Positions 1 to 15,283 are shown, counted from the stretch's first letter. The stretch: DNA of 64,000 nt from Rutidosis leptorrhynchoides (GCF_046630445.1 NC_092340.1:19508001-19572000); one strand, 5' to 3'. Program-made: numbers and translations. Notes: a model not told the origin generated them from the letters alone.

Positions 1-124
1 AACAATAACTAATAATACATAACAATAATAATAACATAACAATCAATAACAATAACAATAACAATACTAATAATAATAATAATAACAACAACAACAATAA
101 TTACTAATAATAATAATAATAACT

Positions 125-155
<31 letters not shown>

Positions 156-211
156 TAATAAAAATAATAATAATAAAAGTGAAATAAATAATAAGGTATA
201 CCCTTTTTAAA
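1..211. repeat. degenerate AAT/AAC trinucleotide microsatellite
   Basis: Nearly the whole stretch is built from AAT, AAC and ACA triplets with interruptions. No coding potential is visible. It abuts a tRNA-like segment and then the left edge of RT-A. Confidence 0.85.
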
Positions 212-274
212 ATTGCCCATCACCGGGCTCGAACCTGAGACCTCTAGGATAAATACCACACCCATAAACCATCC
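212..274 (-). other. tRNA-derived (SINE-like) fragment, cut by RT-A
   Basis: On the minus strand this contains GGTTCGAGCCC, a good match to the RNA polymerase III B box (GGTTCGANNCC), preceded by GAGGTCTCA. No complete cloverleaf can be folded, so it is not a tRNA gene. It may be the head of a SINE whose other part was separated by insertion of RT-A at the ATCCA site. The assignment is tentative. Confidence 0.3.
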
Positions 275-1560
275 ATCCATATCACACCCCCAGTTAGGGC
301 CTGGGCAAAATGTGATTCAATATCATAATACATACCAACATATTATAAAATGAGAACAAATACTATATGAATAAAACCAAATTTGTAGCGGAAGGATTAA
401 TAATGTCGTTACAAGAATTATAAATTGTTCAAATGCAGAAAAGTAAATATGCGATAAGTCTTGATCCTAGCCAAGTAAGTCATCACATAAGCAGTAGAAA
501 TAGAGGTCCTGATCATTCAGTACCTGAGACAAACATGCTAAAAGTGTCAACCAAAAAGGTTGAGTGAAATTCATAGGTTTAACAAATATGATTGACCGTT
601 TGTTCTTAGACCACAAGATTTGTTATAAAAGTAGATCACGCAGATCCAAAAATAGTACTGATTCGTGATATTTTAGACTAAACGTTTGTTTTGTTGCCTA
701 GATGATAAGTTGACAGTACCTTATCACCATGTTTAAATCATTATTAAGTAATACAAAGACATCGCGGTCAAATGTATCGGGGACGTTACTCCCGATAGGC
801 CTACCCCCAATAATTAAGAATGCTTTATCCTGAAAGCAATTAAAAAATATCACTGTGGGGTCTTAGTAGCATAAGCTAGTCATAGTACAGTTTAGGTTCG
901 TACTTGTGTCTAAGTTGTTTAAAGTATAAAAGCAGCATGTGTCTCACCCCAGTAAGTATAAAAAGTGCTATAGCAATAAGAGTGGGGCTATGAAAGTCAC
1001 CTTAGTAATTCGGTGAGTGAAAGTATTCCTTAAAGAGAAAGTATGGATGATCGAAGCACAGAGAAGTCAACCTAAGAATAAGTTGAGAATAGTTTAGATG
1101 TTTTGCCCGTATTATGATAAGTGTAAGTATTTTCTTTTATAGTAAGTTTAAAGAAGATTTATCGTTTTGGAAAGGCTTTTCATACTAGACAAGCTTCCAA
1201 TCTAACACTTTCAATTTAAAATGGCCTTTTCAGGTCATAGGTTTCTGAGCCACAGGATCCTTTAACTCGGTAATCCAAACTCTCCGCCTAGACTTTCGAG
1301 CATCCATCCACTCGAGAAAGATCAAGATCTATACCCATCTAATATACCGTTCCAATACGTTTTTAGGTGCGTATAGGAATACAACACTTTAAATACTTTA
1401 TACAATAAGTATTTACTTAAGTTCGATTGTATTATCGTTATTAAGATTGTTTGGTTTTTAAATCCTAATAATAAGTAGGATATATTTAAGTAGGTAAACA
1501 AGTGTTATACATAGAAATTGTGTTTTATGAATGGGTATGTATTAATATCAAGTTAATATG

Positions 1561-1731
<171 letters not shown>

Positions 1732-2841
1732 TATATGTTAAAATATGTATAGTTTAATTTTAAGTTTTATGTCAATATAAGTACCAATAATTATCTAAAA
1801 ATGCTAACAAGTGTTTTATTGATTTCATAATAGTAAGTAACGTGTATAAAACATTATAAAAATTTTCTATACATAAATATTAAGTTTTATGTATTAAATA
1901 TTAAATTTTTTTTTATAGCTAAAATACAAATAAATAGATAAATAAGTTTAACAACACATTTTATATTTTTCTTAGGTTCTACTGACCAAAATAAACTTAG
2001 GAAAAATTTATAAATTTTTGTTATGGTGTAAAAGTATTTATTTCTAATTTCTTTTTCGGTTCAAGATAAATCAAAGTTTATAAAGTAATAATTATTATAT
2101 CAACTCAATTAATTCATATAAAATTTTCATATGCCTAATATAGTGTATTAAGCTTAGAAAAATTATTTGTACATTTATATTAATAGTTTAACTATTTAAT
2201 TCAACTTTTGTATTATTTTTAGTTTAAATTCAGAATTAAATAGAAATATATAATTATTAATTCTAAAAATAATTTTTATAACTTTCTTATTAGTTCCTAA
2301 GTAATTTCCATTGATTATTGTAGTCATAAACATGTTATATCATTAAATTCTATTTTTCTTTTTAAAACAGATTTTCTGGTACTGTAGCAAAAGTAGAAGA
2401 AAATACAAATTAATTATTTAAATTGACAAATAAATCAAACATAAATTTTTATAATTACTTTTATAACCTAAGGAACAAGAGAAAATTATAAAACATAATA
2501 TATAAAATTTTTTACTATTTATTTCTTCATTATCTATATATACCGAATATAAAAAAATCAGTTTTTGATTTTTAATAAATATAAATTCGAATGTATAATT
2601 CATAAAAATAATTTTTATAGTCATTAGGATACTTAATACTAATTATCATGTATTTACATTATTTATTATAATTAATTTCGTATTTATTTGGTATTTAACA
2701 TAAAACTAGCACAAAAATATGATAAAAACTAAATAAAAACTATAAAAATAATATAGAGAACTTACAAAAATAATTTTTGCAGAGGTTTGAGAGAGAATTC
2801 TTCAAGTTTTTAGTGTACAAAATTTGTGAACTAGGCTATGG

Positions 2842-2849
2842 TATTTATA
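2842..2849 (-). promoter_or_regulatory. probable TATA box of the RT-A LTR
   Basis: On the minus strand the sequence reads CTATAAATACC, followed by an AGAGAGAATTC leader-like stretch. The same box is at 11943-11950 in the 5' LTR, which would drive the element. RT-A lacks the paired palindromes found upstream of the TATA box in the other LTR families of this window. Confidence 0.5.
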
Positions 2850-3059
2850 GTTACAATTTTTGGTAAAGAGAAAATAAAAAAAATACAAAAGTTTATATAA
2901 AAAAATAACTAGTGTCTTGTAAAAAAAATTAAAAGTATTTATGGCCAGTCATGCCACCATTTCAAAATATAAATAAATAAAAGTAAAGTTAAAAGTAGGA
3001 ATAAAATAAATAAAAGTGGATCTAGATCTAGTTTATATATAAAAAAATACTACTTTTTT

Positions 3060-3138
<79 letters not shown>

Positions 3139-3580
3139 CATAGTTCTAAAAATGTTAACTAACTAAATTTCTATTTTTATTTAATTATTAAATATGAATT
3201 TTGATAAATATAAATATATATTCGGTATTTATAAAATTATAATTACTAAATGTGGTTTTTATTTAATTAAATTATTACTTTATAATTTTATTATTTTTAT
3301 ATATGTGACTACATTTATATATACTTGTATTTATTAATTGTATAATATATTAACTAAATACAAAATTAATATAAGTATTTTATATGTAATCATGTTATGA
3401 CATAAATTTTTTTTTTATAAAAATTCTTACGCGTACGTTGTTGAATAAAATTTATTATTCGTTTAACGTTCGTTAATTTCGTATGCATATAACGACCTTT
3501 TATTAGTACTTAGAGTTTATTCATTATACTTAAATCTTTTGTTCGGGCATTATATAGATGGAAAAATGAGGGTCGTTATA

Positions 3581-3593
3581 GTACCTCCCCGTT
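3581..3593 (-). other. RT-A polypurine tract
   Basis: On the minus strand AACGGGGAGGTAC directly precedes the 3' LTR. This is the plus-strand primer site of reverse transcription. RT-C has the same tract and RT-B has a one-base variant. Confidence 0.85.
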
Positions 3594-3597
3594 AATG

Positions 3598-3618
3598 AAA
3601 ACTTCGTCCCGAAGTTTT
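3598..3618 (-). promoter_or_regulatory. perfect hairpin next to the RT-A polypurine tract
   Basis: Nine-base arms AAAACTTCG and CGAAGTTTT flank a 3-base loop, four bases from the polypurine tract. RT-C has the same hairpin with a compensated base pair (AAAATTTCG/CGAAATTTT) at 29714-29734. This suggests that the structure itself is maintained. Confidence 0.6.
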
Positions 3619-4084
3619 AAGTGGAGTTCCCGTCTGCTTCATCAACAGTTGGGAAGAGACGGGGGTATTTTCGTATCATTTGGTCTTTGCGTTCCCAGGT
3701 ATATTCGGGGCCTCTACGCGAATTCCAACGGACTTTAACAATAGGTATGTTGCTCTTACGAGTCTCTTTGACCTCTTCTTTCATAATCTCTATAGGTTCT
3801 TCGACAAAGTGCATTTGCTCATCAATGCGGATATCATCCAAAGGAATAACAAGAGTATCTTCGGCGAGACACTTTTTCAGATTTAAGACATGAAACACAT
3901 CATGTACTTGACTTAGTTCAGCTGGAAGTTCTAATCGATACGCAACGGGACCGATTCTTTGAATAACTTTGAAAGGTCCAACATAACGCGGACTGAGTTT
4001 ACTTCGTTTACCGAAGCGGATAATACCTTTCCAAGGAGATACTTTTAACATAACGTTATCTCCAACTTGGAATTCTAACGGTTT
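3617..4084 (-). pseudogene. RT-A integrase C-terminus with GPY/F and chromodomain
   Basis: This is the last part of the RT-A polyprotein, in the same frame as the pol segment upstream but separated from it by TGA at 4085-4087. The remaining 144-residue open frame holds a GPY/F-type block ([10 protein letters not shown]), the VAYRLELP and [14 protein letters not shown] segments, and a C-terminal chromodomain-like module ([21 protein letters not shown]). In chromoviruses this tail directs integration through chromatin recognition. RT-C has arginine codons at the equivalent place, so the TGA is probably a CGA-to-TGA transition. Nothing suggests independent translation. Confidence 0.85.
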
Positions 4085-6532
4085 TCAGTGAGGGTCGGCA
4101 TAACTCTTTTGTCGACTACGAGCGATTTCTAAACGCTTCTTGATTTGCACGATCTTTTCGGAAGTTTCATGAATAAGTTCAGGACCAGTTAATTGTCTGT
4201 CCTCGAGTTCATCCCAACACAACGGAGATCTACATTTGCGACCGTATAAAGCTTCGAATGGTGCAGCTTTAATACTAGAGTGATAGCTGTTGTTGTAAGA
4301 AAACTCGACTAAAGGTAGGTGTTTATCCCACCCTTTACCGAAATCGATAACACATGCTCGTAGCATATCCTCCAAAGTTTGGATAGTTCGTTCACTTTGA
4401 CCATCCGTTTGCGGATGATAAGCTGTACTCATGTCGAGTCGAGTTCCAAGAGACGCTTGCAAGGATTTCCAGAAATTGGAAGTAAATCGACTATCGCGAT
4501 CCGAGATAATAGAAGTAGGGACACCATGACGAGTAACAATCTCTTTAACATAGAGTCGAGCTAACTTTTCCATTCTATCAGTCTCTTTGATTGGTATGAA
4601 ATGTGCAGACTTAGTGAGACGATCAACTATGACCCAAATCGTATCATTGCCATTTGCAGTCTTAGGAAATTTTGTGATAAAGTCCATAGCAATACCATCC
4701 CACTTCCACTGTGGAATATCGGGTTGAGTTAGAAGACCAGAAGGCTTTTGGTGCTCGGCTTTGACTTTCGAACAAGTAAGACACTTACTCACATAAGTAG
4801 CAATGTCGCCTTTCATGTTGGGCCACCAGTAGAACTCTTTCACATCCTGATACATTTTACTAGAACCGGGATGAATAGAATACCTAGTCTTATGTGCTTC
4901 ATTCAATACTAGTTCACGGAGATTATCATAACGAGGAACCCAAATTCGATTACCAAAGTATCTTGTACCATTGGACTTAACTTGCAGTTGGTTTTTGAAA
5001 TTTATAGGTACTTCTCCTTCGATAAGTGTAGGTTTGATAGCTTCAACTTGAACTTCGCAGATTCGAGAGATGAGATTCGATTTGATCTTAAGATTCAACG
5101 CACGAACACGCCTAACTTCGTCCTTTCGACTTAGAGCATCGGCAACTAAATTTGCCTTTCCCAGATGATACTTTAGTTCACAATCATAATCATTTAACAA
5201 TTCGAGCCATCGTCTCTGTCTCATGTTTAGCTGTTTCTGATTAAAGACATGCTGAAGACTCTTATGGTCGGTGAATATCGTAAACTTAGTACCGTATAGA
5301 TAATGTCGCCACATCTTCAGAGCGAATACCACAGCACCTAACTCCAAATCGTGTGTGGTGTAATTAACTTCATGTTTCTTTAATTGTCGGGAGGCATAAG
5401 CGATAACCTTCTTGCGTTGCATTAGAACACAACCGAACCCTTGTTTCGAGGCATCGCAGTAGACAACAAAATCGTCGGAACCTTCAGGTAAAGATAAGAT
5501 CAGAGCAGTGGTCAACTTCTCTTTCAGAATCTTAAATGCAGACTCTTGTTCTTCGGACCACTCGAATTTCTTCCCTTTGTGAGTTAACTTGGTGAGAGGC
5601 TTTGCAAGAAGAGAAAAATCTTTAATAAATCTTCGGTAGTAACCGGCAAGTCCTAAAAATTGGCGAATATGCTTCGCAGTCTTTGGCACTTCCCAATTCT
5701 GAACATCGGTGATTTTAGCGGGATCGACATGTATTCCATTACTATCTACAACATGTCTAAGGAATTGTATGGTTCTAAGCCAAAACTCACACTTAGAAAA
5801 TTTTGCGTAGAGTTTTTCTTTTCTTAAGAGTTCAAGAATCAATCGTAAATGTTGCTCATGTTCTTTCTCGCTTTTAGAATAGATCAAGATGTCGTCGATG
5901 AAAACAATAACGAATTTATCAAGGTAAGGCTTGCAAACACGGTTCATAAGATCCATAAATACGGCTGGAGCATTGGTTAAACTGAAAGGCATAACACAAA
6001 ATTCGTAATGTCCGTATCGGGTGCGGAATGCAGTCTTAGGAATGTCGGACTCCTTGACTCTGAGCTGGTGATAACCGGATCTTAAATCAATCTTAGAATA
6101 AACGCTTGACCCTTGAAGTTGGTCGAATAGATCATCAATGCGAGGTAACGGGTAACGGTTCTTTATGGTAAGCTTGTTGAGTTCTCGGTAATCAATACAC
6201 ATTCTCAACGTACCATCCTTCTTTTTGACAAATAAGATAGGGGCTCCCCACGGGGACGAACTTGGACGAATAAAACCTAGATACAAAAGTTCTTGGAGTT
6301 GGTTAGAAAGTTCCTTCATTTCGGAAGGTGCTAAACGATACGGTGCTTTAGCAATGGGTGCAGCACCTGGAGATAAATCGATTTGAAATTCAACTTGACG
6401 AGGCGGTGGAAGACCAGGGAGATTTTCGGGAAACACATCGGGAAAATCTTTAACAACCGGGACGTTTTCAATACGCGTTTCTTCGGATTCGATCATTTTA
6501 ACGTGAGCTAGTATGGCGGAGTAACCTTTCAC
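4085..6532 (-). pseudogene. RT-A pol: reverse transcriptase, RNase H, integrase
   Basis: An 815-residue open segment of a gag-pol polyprotein. The reverse transcriptase covers about residues 60-240 with the catalytic FIDD at 211-214. RNase H acidic residues are D360, E397, D422 and D465 (VADALSR). The integrase has an HHCC zinc module at about 548-590 and a D617-D678-E714 triad with exact D-35-E spacing. The frame is the same as gag (6638-8065), and the 105-bp gap contains no frameshift, only the TAG at 6638-6640. Substitutions at conserved glycines ([16 protein letters not shown]) are G-to-A type and indicate decay. The first residue is not a real start, because this segment was part of a longer polyprotein. 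Confidence 0.92.
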
Positions 6533-6637
6533 AAGGTACTTACGGGCTTTAAGACATGAGATGATATTAAGATTGGAACAACTTCGTTCGCCTTGGATAA
6601 TAAGAGTTTCTCCACTTCCTAACGGAATTTGAACGGT

Positions 6638-8002
6638 CTAATCGAAACACATGATGGCTGCTCTCAATGGACCTAACCAATCCATTCCAACCACTACATC
6701 GAAACTACCTAGCTCGACCAGCAAAAGGTCTATCTTGAATTCCTTATCGGCTAGAATTAGGTTGCAGTTTTTATATATTTTATCAACTTTCATTAACTTC
6801 CCATTAGCCACTTCTACTAATCGTCTGGTTTGTAGGGTTTGGGGCTTTTCAGTAAAAAGGGTGCAAAACTCATTTGACACATAACTCTTATCGGCTCCCG
6901 TATCAAATAAAATAGTGGCATAACAATTATTGACGAGGTACGTACCGGTAATGAGCTCATCCTCATCACTGGCTTCTGCAGCAGTAATCACAAAAGCACG
7001 ACCTTTGGCAGTAGCATTTGCTCCAGTAGCTGGAGTATCTTTCTTCTTTGGACAATTCGGGCTAATATGCCCCTTTTCACCACAAGTATAGCATGTTGGA
7101 GGAGCTCTAGCCGGAACAATGGCTCTATTCTGAGGTAGGGTTCTACAAGTCTTTGCAGCATGGCCTATCTTCTTACATATTGTACACACAGCAGTGCACT
7201 TTCCCGGATGATGCCTTTCACATTTAGAACAAAACGGACTAGTACCCTGATAACCGGGTCTCGTACCATTCGCCGGTTTCTTATTAACATTTTGAGCTGA
7301 ACCCTGAGATGGTTCAAATTTCCTCTTATTGTCACCGTTTTTAACTTCGACTTGTTTATTAACCGAAACTCTCCTACGTTTAGCCATCATTAAACTCTGT
7401 GCCATGTGGATCACAGCATCCACAGTAACCTTCTCGGCAGAAATCACATTCCCTTGAACATCCTCGGGTAGACCCTCGATATACCGCTCTATCCTGCGGG
7501 CTTCAGTTGGGAACATTTCGGGACATAAGGTAGAAAGCTCCAAAAAACGATTGGTATAGCTTTCGATATCGGTTCCTTTAACTCTGAGTTCCCAGTACTC
7601 AGCCTCGAGCTTTTGGACTTGACTTCTTGGGCAAAACTTAGTGATCATCATGCCTTTGAGTTCATCCCATGGGGTAGTATTAGCATTATCTATTCCCACA
7701 GATTTGGCATGAGCAGTCCACCATGTCATAGCATTGCCAGTGAGTGAACTTGTGGAAAACTTCACTCGATCATTATCTCCGCAGTTACAGATACGAAAGA
7801 TTGATTCTAGCTTTTCAAACCATCGGACCAGTTCTACGGCTTCTTCTTTTCCACTAAAAGTGGGTGGGTTACAGTTCTTAAAATCTTTATAGGAGCAAGT
7901 TTTAGAAGGAACATTATGATTGTTGTTGTTATTGTTATTGCCTTGGGCGGCCGCTAGCAGCAATTGAAATTGCTCAGTAGAAAGAGTGACATTTGGTATA
8001 AG

Positions 8003-8044
<42 letters not shown>

Positions 8045-8065
8045 ACCACGAGTTGAGTGAGCCAT
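6638..8065 (-). pseudogene. RT-A gag and protease
   Basis: A 475-residue frame beginning MAHSTRG followed by a 14-residue polyasparagine run. The capsid region (about 55-230) has the WW and polar pattern of plant retrotransposon Gag. The nucleocapsid has two CCHC zinc knuckles at about 294-307 and 325-338, preceded by an incomplete CxxC...HxxxC motif. The aspartic protease has its active site DTGA at 389-392 (ILFDTGADKSY). The frame ends at TAG (6638-6640) between protease and reverse transcriptase, where RT-C reads through with a sense codon. The stop is therefore probably a mutation. The start is supported by the ATG placement after an untranslated leader. Confidence 0.92.
8003..8043. repeat. 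(GTT)n microsatellite encoding the Gag Asn run
   Basis: Plus-strand GTT repeats correspond to AAC codons giving the polyasparagine run near the Gag N-terminus. A second shorter run at about 7919-7940 encodes a second Asn stretch. Confidence 0.9.
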
Positions 8066-8310
8066 TGATCTTCAATACATAAATACATTATTAGTTGAAG
8101 AATCAAGATGTTATAAGTTTACAATCATGATTTATAACGTTTGCACAACACATATAGGTGAATAAGACAATATGCTTAAATAAACACTTAACATTATTGG
8201 AAACGAGGCATTATATAAGCCTTTATTACACGAGTTTGGAATGGAAAAAGTTTAGGCATAAGCCTTTACATAGATGGGTAAATGGAAAATAGGAAAACAA
8301 AAGGTAGGTT

Positions 8311-9216
8311 TTAGTTCTTATTTTTCTCGTTCTCAGCTTCCTTCATAAATTTCTCTATCTTTTCATTTTTCTCCTTTTGTTTCTCGTGGAGGTATTCAAA
8401 ATTATCGTAGAGGTTAGTGATGCGGCTGTTGACAAAGTTGTTGTTGAAATCCTTGATAGCCAGTTGATGATTGATTCGGTTTTTCTCTATTTTCATCTTA
8501 GACTCAACTAGTTCTTGGAGGTAGGCAAAAGATTGCTTTCCCCAACGGGTATTCCGTTCTTCCTCAGTCTTCACTTTCATTACTGTCTCCATTACTTTGT
8601 CCATGTTATTTTTCACAAGTTTTTCTAGTTTTTCAGTTTTAGAGTCGAAGGACTCTTTGATGATTTCTTTCAAGATTGTGTTTTCTTTTTCTAGGTTGTT
8701 TAGACGCATTTCTATCCGAGCAACTTGGCGCCTACTATACTGTTTATTCTTATCACAACTTCACTGAAGGTTGAGGATATCAGACTTCACCCTTACGTGT
8801 TCCATGTTATTACAAAATAATGGATCGGCTTCTCTAGTGGCGGCTGGTTCGGGTTGTTTTCTCTTTCGAGATGAGTTTTCAGATGATTCTTTAATAGGCT
8901 CTTCTTCAGGCTCATAACCTGAGAAGTCACTATCGTAGTTAGGGAGGTCTTGAAGAGCATTTCGTTTGGGAGTATTCATCGGTTGATGAGAGTCAGCAGT
9001 ATTGGCATGATGTTTTCCTTTGCTTTCATTTCTCGGGGTTGGATAATATTCGGGAGACCCACGCGAGTTGTAACGAGTGTTCGGGCTATAGTTCATTGGT
9101 GGTGAAGGAGGACTATAAAGTGGGCTTCGAACTGATTTTTCGGTAGAAGATCCTTCAGTATCTTTCTCAGCTGGTTTGAAAAGAGTCATTTTGTTTATTT
9201 GATGATAGCTTGACAT
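8311..9216 (-). pseudogene. RT-A pre-gag ORF (Ser/Pro/acidic plus coiled coil)
   Basis: A sense ORF between the primer site and gag, interrupted by one in-frame TGA at 8761-8763. The upstream 151 residues are rich in Ser, Pro, Tyr and acidic residues (for example LYSPPSPPMNYSP and NYDSDFSGYEPEEE) with a basic RKRKQ patch. The downstream part (8311-8709 from its first Met) is a highly charged coiled coil with leucine heptads and many KE pairs. Together it would be about 300 residues. No enzyme motif is visible and I do not recognise the family. RT-B and RT-C carry ORFs of different sequence at the same place. Ogre elements also have an ORF before gag, but they belong to another lineage. Confidence 0.7.
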
Positions 9217-9435
9217 CCTAACATTAAGATAGAGATTTTGATTAGATTTTTAAGCTAGGATTGTAAAGAATGAGAGGTAGGGTTGAACTCTTTGCTTTAA
9301 CATTCTAAAGTAATCCTAAGTGATTTAAAGTCTAAGGCAGGAAAGGTTATAGTTTCCTAGATCGCTAAGGTACCCTAGCTAACAAGTAAGGCACGCACAA
9401 AATGCAATCCTGGTTCTCTATAACAGCCTGGTTAT

Positions 9436-9447
9436 GCTCTGATACCA
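9436..9447 (-). other. RT-A primer binding site (tRNA-iMet)
   Basis: On the minus strand TGGTATCAGAGC starts three bases after the end of the 5' LTR. It is complementary to the 3' end of plant initiator tRNA-Met, the usual minus-strand primer. Confidence 0.9.
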
Positions 9448-9450
9448 ATC

Positions 9451-12689
<3,239 letters not shown>

Positions 12690-13559
12690 ATCCAGCATTA
12701 CTTTTCTGATTTATGTTAGTTTTATTTGTTTATAACCCATGTATACTTATTATCTTCTTCTTCCTTGAAAACAAATGAACTATAATCCCTTCAAACTTAA
12801 TAGAAGTTACCAAATCGAATCTAGGACTTAATATCCATCATATAAACACTTATATGTGATTAATCGGTTTGAAAAAAAAATATAATAAAGAACCCATACT
12901 TCTGCTGTTCGTCGAGTAAGATAAAAAAAAATATTGGTTTTCAATTTCGATAACGTTTTAGTTAAAGGTTATAACACGAAAAAGTTTCTAAATCACCTCT
13001 ATAATCTTTACGAATAATCAATTGAAACAGAAACCTCGATTTGGTTACGAATTTTGTGATAAACAAATCGTTGACTTTTTACTTCATAACTTTGACTCGT
13101 AAAATTTGAACTCAATATGAAAAATTGGAAATCGAGACTTTCCAGATAGTTTTAATGAAGCATTTATAACAAAATTGCATTACCAGATTTTAAAGTTGGT
13201 AAGAATTCGAAGAATTTAAAAAAAAGCAAACGAACAGAGCAGAACCTGTTCTTCTTTTATTTCGTGTTTAAATTCAATCACTTTAGAGTTGTTAACTTGA
13301 TAACTGGTGATGGTGATGATGAAACAGAGTGAGTTAGTTAATAATACAGACAATTCGATGGATTTTATATTCCAATTTGCTCGACAGTAATATTTGCTAG
13401 TACAGCAGAAAAAAAATAAAAAAATATAAAGGAAGATCGTGAGGGAATATATTTTGGTACGTTTGATACAGACGTGAAACAGATTGGAGACACAAACAAA
13501 ATCCTAATACAGTCTGATTGATATATATAAACTGTTACGTACTATATTTTCAAGTTTTA
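12690..13559. other. AT-rich intergenic stretch
   Basis: It begins with the right target-site copy ATCCA. No ORF of convincing composition, RNA gene or terminal-repeat element is visible. Confidence 0.5.
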
Positions 13560-14375
13560 TATAATTTATATAATTAATATTAATATTAATAATTAATAAT
13601 TAACAACTATATTAACAATAATAATTATTATAAAAATAGATAATAATGATACTAATAATCATAAAAATGATAATAGTTATGTTATCAATGATAATACTAA
13701 TATATTGTATTATTTTCTATTAACATAACTATAATAATACTAATGTTAATAATATTGATAAAAATCATAATAATAATAATAATTAATCAACATCACTTAA
13801 AATAAAAATCTTACTACTAATTATAATGATATAACAATTTAGATGTATCAATTCTATATATTAGATTAAATAATAAAATACTAATATTAACATTAATACT
13901 AATATTAATAATGAAAGTAAATATTAATAACATTAATATAACATTTATATTTTAACTTGCAATTGAATATATTAATATTACAATTTATTAATCAATTAAT
14001 ATTTAATACATATATATAACAACGTATATTAAATATTTATTATTTATTCCTTATAATAATTATTTATAGAAATCATATATATATATTCATTTAATAGCAC
14101 TTAATTATTTTGTATCTTGTTTTACATATCTAATTTTTTTTTATGTTTAAATTATATTTTATAATTTTCAATTTATTATACTTACTTACATTTATATATA
14201 TACATTTTTATTTACAAACAATCGTTCGTGAATCGTCAGGCATAGTCAAAGGTCAAATGTATTCATGTAAACAGTTCTAAAATTTTTGAGACTTACCATT
14301 ACATATTTTGCTTATCGTGTCGAGATCAAATAAAGATTAGGTTTAAATTTGGTCGGAAATTCTCGGGTCATCACA
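13560..14375 (-). repeat. truncated LTR remnant
   Basis: On the minus strand the sequence from 14375 begins TGTGATGACCCGAGAA and continues with the GACACGATAAGCAAA and GATTCACGAACGATTG segments that open the LTRs of RT-B, RT-D and the solo LTRs. Beyond about 14200 it becomes AT-rich and unalignable by eye. The other LTR end is absent, so it is a fragment and its left limit is uncertain. Confidence 0.6.
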
Positions 14376-14530
14376 TTGTGTATCTGATATCATTCACTTT
14401 GTGCGAGCAAAGCTGTTAACCTAAAGTATTTCGGGTACGCTTTGCGCGATGGATGCGAGGAGTTTCTTCCGAACGGATGTGTGAGTGACAAATGAGAGGA
14501 TTCGATGCCAAAATTGCCGTTCTAAAAAAA
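14376..14530 (+). mobile_element. probable 5'-truncated non-LTR retrotransposon tail
   Basis: A higher-GC stretch ends in TTGCCGTTCT followed by nine adenines, which resembles the 3' end of plant RTE-type LINEs or their SINEs. There is no reverse transcriptase here. I could not find a clear target duplication, so the call rests on the tail and composition. Confidence 0.4.
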
Positions 14531-14848
14531 AAGAAACAAGACAATTATATTGGTTAACTTTATTAAGAAGTACACAAGAACAATATATGTTATTGTAGAC
14601 TTGTTTTAAATTCTTGTTTTAAATTTAAATTTGTTAAAGGTCGTTTCTAATCAAATTATTTTTCTTGTCCATATTATTTGTCAAACAAGTCGACGTTATC
14701 AACTTCATTTTGATTAACTAGGAACTGAAATGAAGTTGGCGGAAGATAAAGAAAATTAGTGTTCATGAGTATTATGTTGGTGAGAAGAGAAAAAAGTACT
14801 CCTACTTCGTCTCAGATTAATTGTCTCTAAACAAAATACACACAGTTT

Positions 14849-14900
14849 GAAGTTGTGATGTGGTCCAGCGGGTGATCCCAATCGCTGTTAAAAAAAAAAA
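14849..14900 (+). mobile_element. very short non-LTR insertion with target duplication
   Basis: A 52-bp unit ends in a run of 11 adenines. It is flanked by the direct repeat TACACACAGTTT at 14837-14848 and 14901-14912. A variable-length duplication plus a poly(A) end is the signature of target-primed reverse transcription with extreme 5' truncation. Confidence 0.65.
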
Positions 14901-15162
14901 TACACACAGTTTAAAAAATGTCATTATCACACTGTACTTTTTCTGATATTTTTCCTAACTTTAGCCTAATTTTCTTTCTAATGTTTCCTTCTAATTCCCT
15001 CCCAAATTGGAAAGGCGTCTTCTACTTTTTCATTTCATTTTTTTTTTTTCGCAAATAATTTCAAAAAAAGATCCAAACTAGTAAAATATACCCTAAAAAA
15101 AGAAAAAGGTATAAAATCAGGATAAATAGTCACACATGCAATTTACATTAGTCTTTGTTAAA

Positions 15163-15283
15163 AGGGGATGATTCTCACACACTGTTTTTTGATCCTCACA
15201 CACTAATTTACTTGAACTCCTCCCTAATAATAGGGTAAAAGGGTGTGTGAGGATCAAAAAACAGTGTGTGAGAATCATCTCCC
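15163..15283. mobile_element. foldback MITE with 9-bp target duplication (Mutator type)
   Basis: Two arms of about 40 bp (ATGATTCTCACACACTG to GATCCTCACACAC and the reverse complement) surround a spacer of about 38 bp. The 9-bp duplication TTTGTTAAA is at 15154-15162 and 15284-15292. Nine-base duplications and long inverted repeats fit a Mutator-like MITE. It encodes nothing. Confidence 0.8.

Noticed and set aside
212-274. tRNA gene
   Set aside because: Only a B-box match is present. No cloverleaf with acceptor and anticodon arms can be formed.
6638-6640. Programmed readthrough of the TAG between RT-A protease and reverse transcriptase
   Set aside because: The context (GAT TAG ACC) lacks the known CAA TAG CAA-type signal, RT-C has a sense codon there, and other stops and damaging changes show general decay.
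14698-14738. AACTTCATTT/AAATGAAGTT hairpin as a MITE
   Set aside because: Arms are only ten bases, with no target duplication; chance is sufficient.
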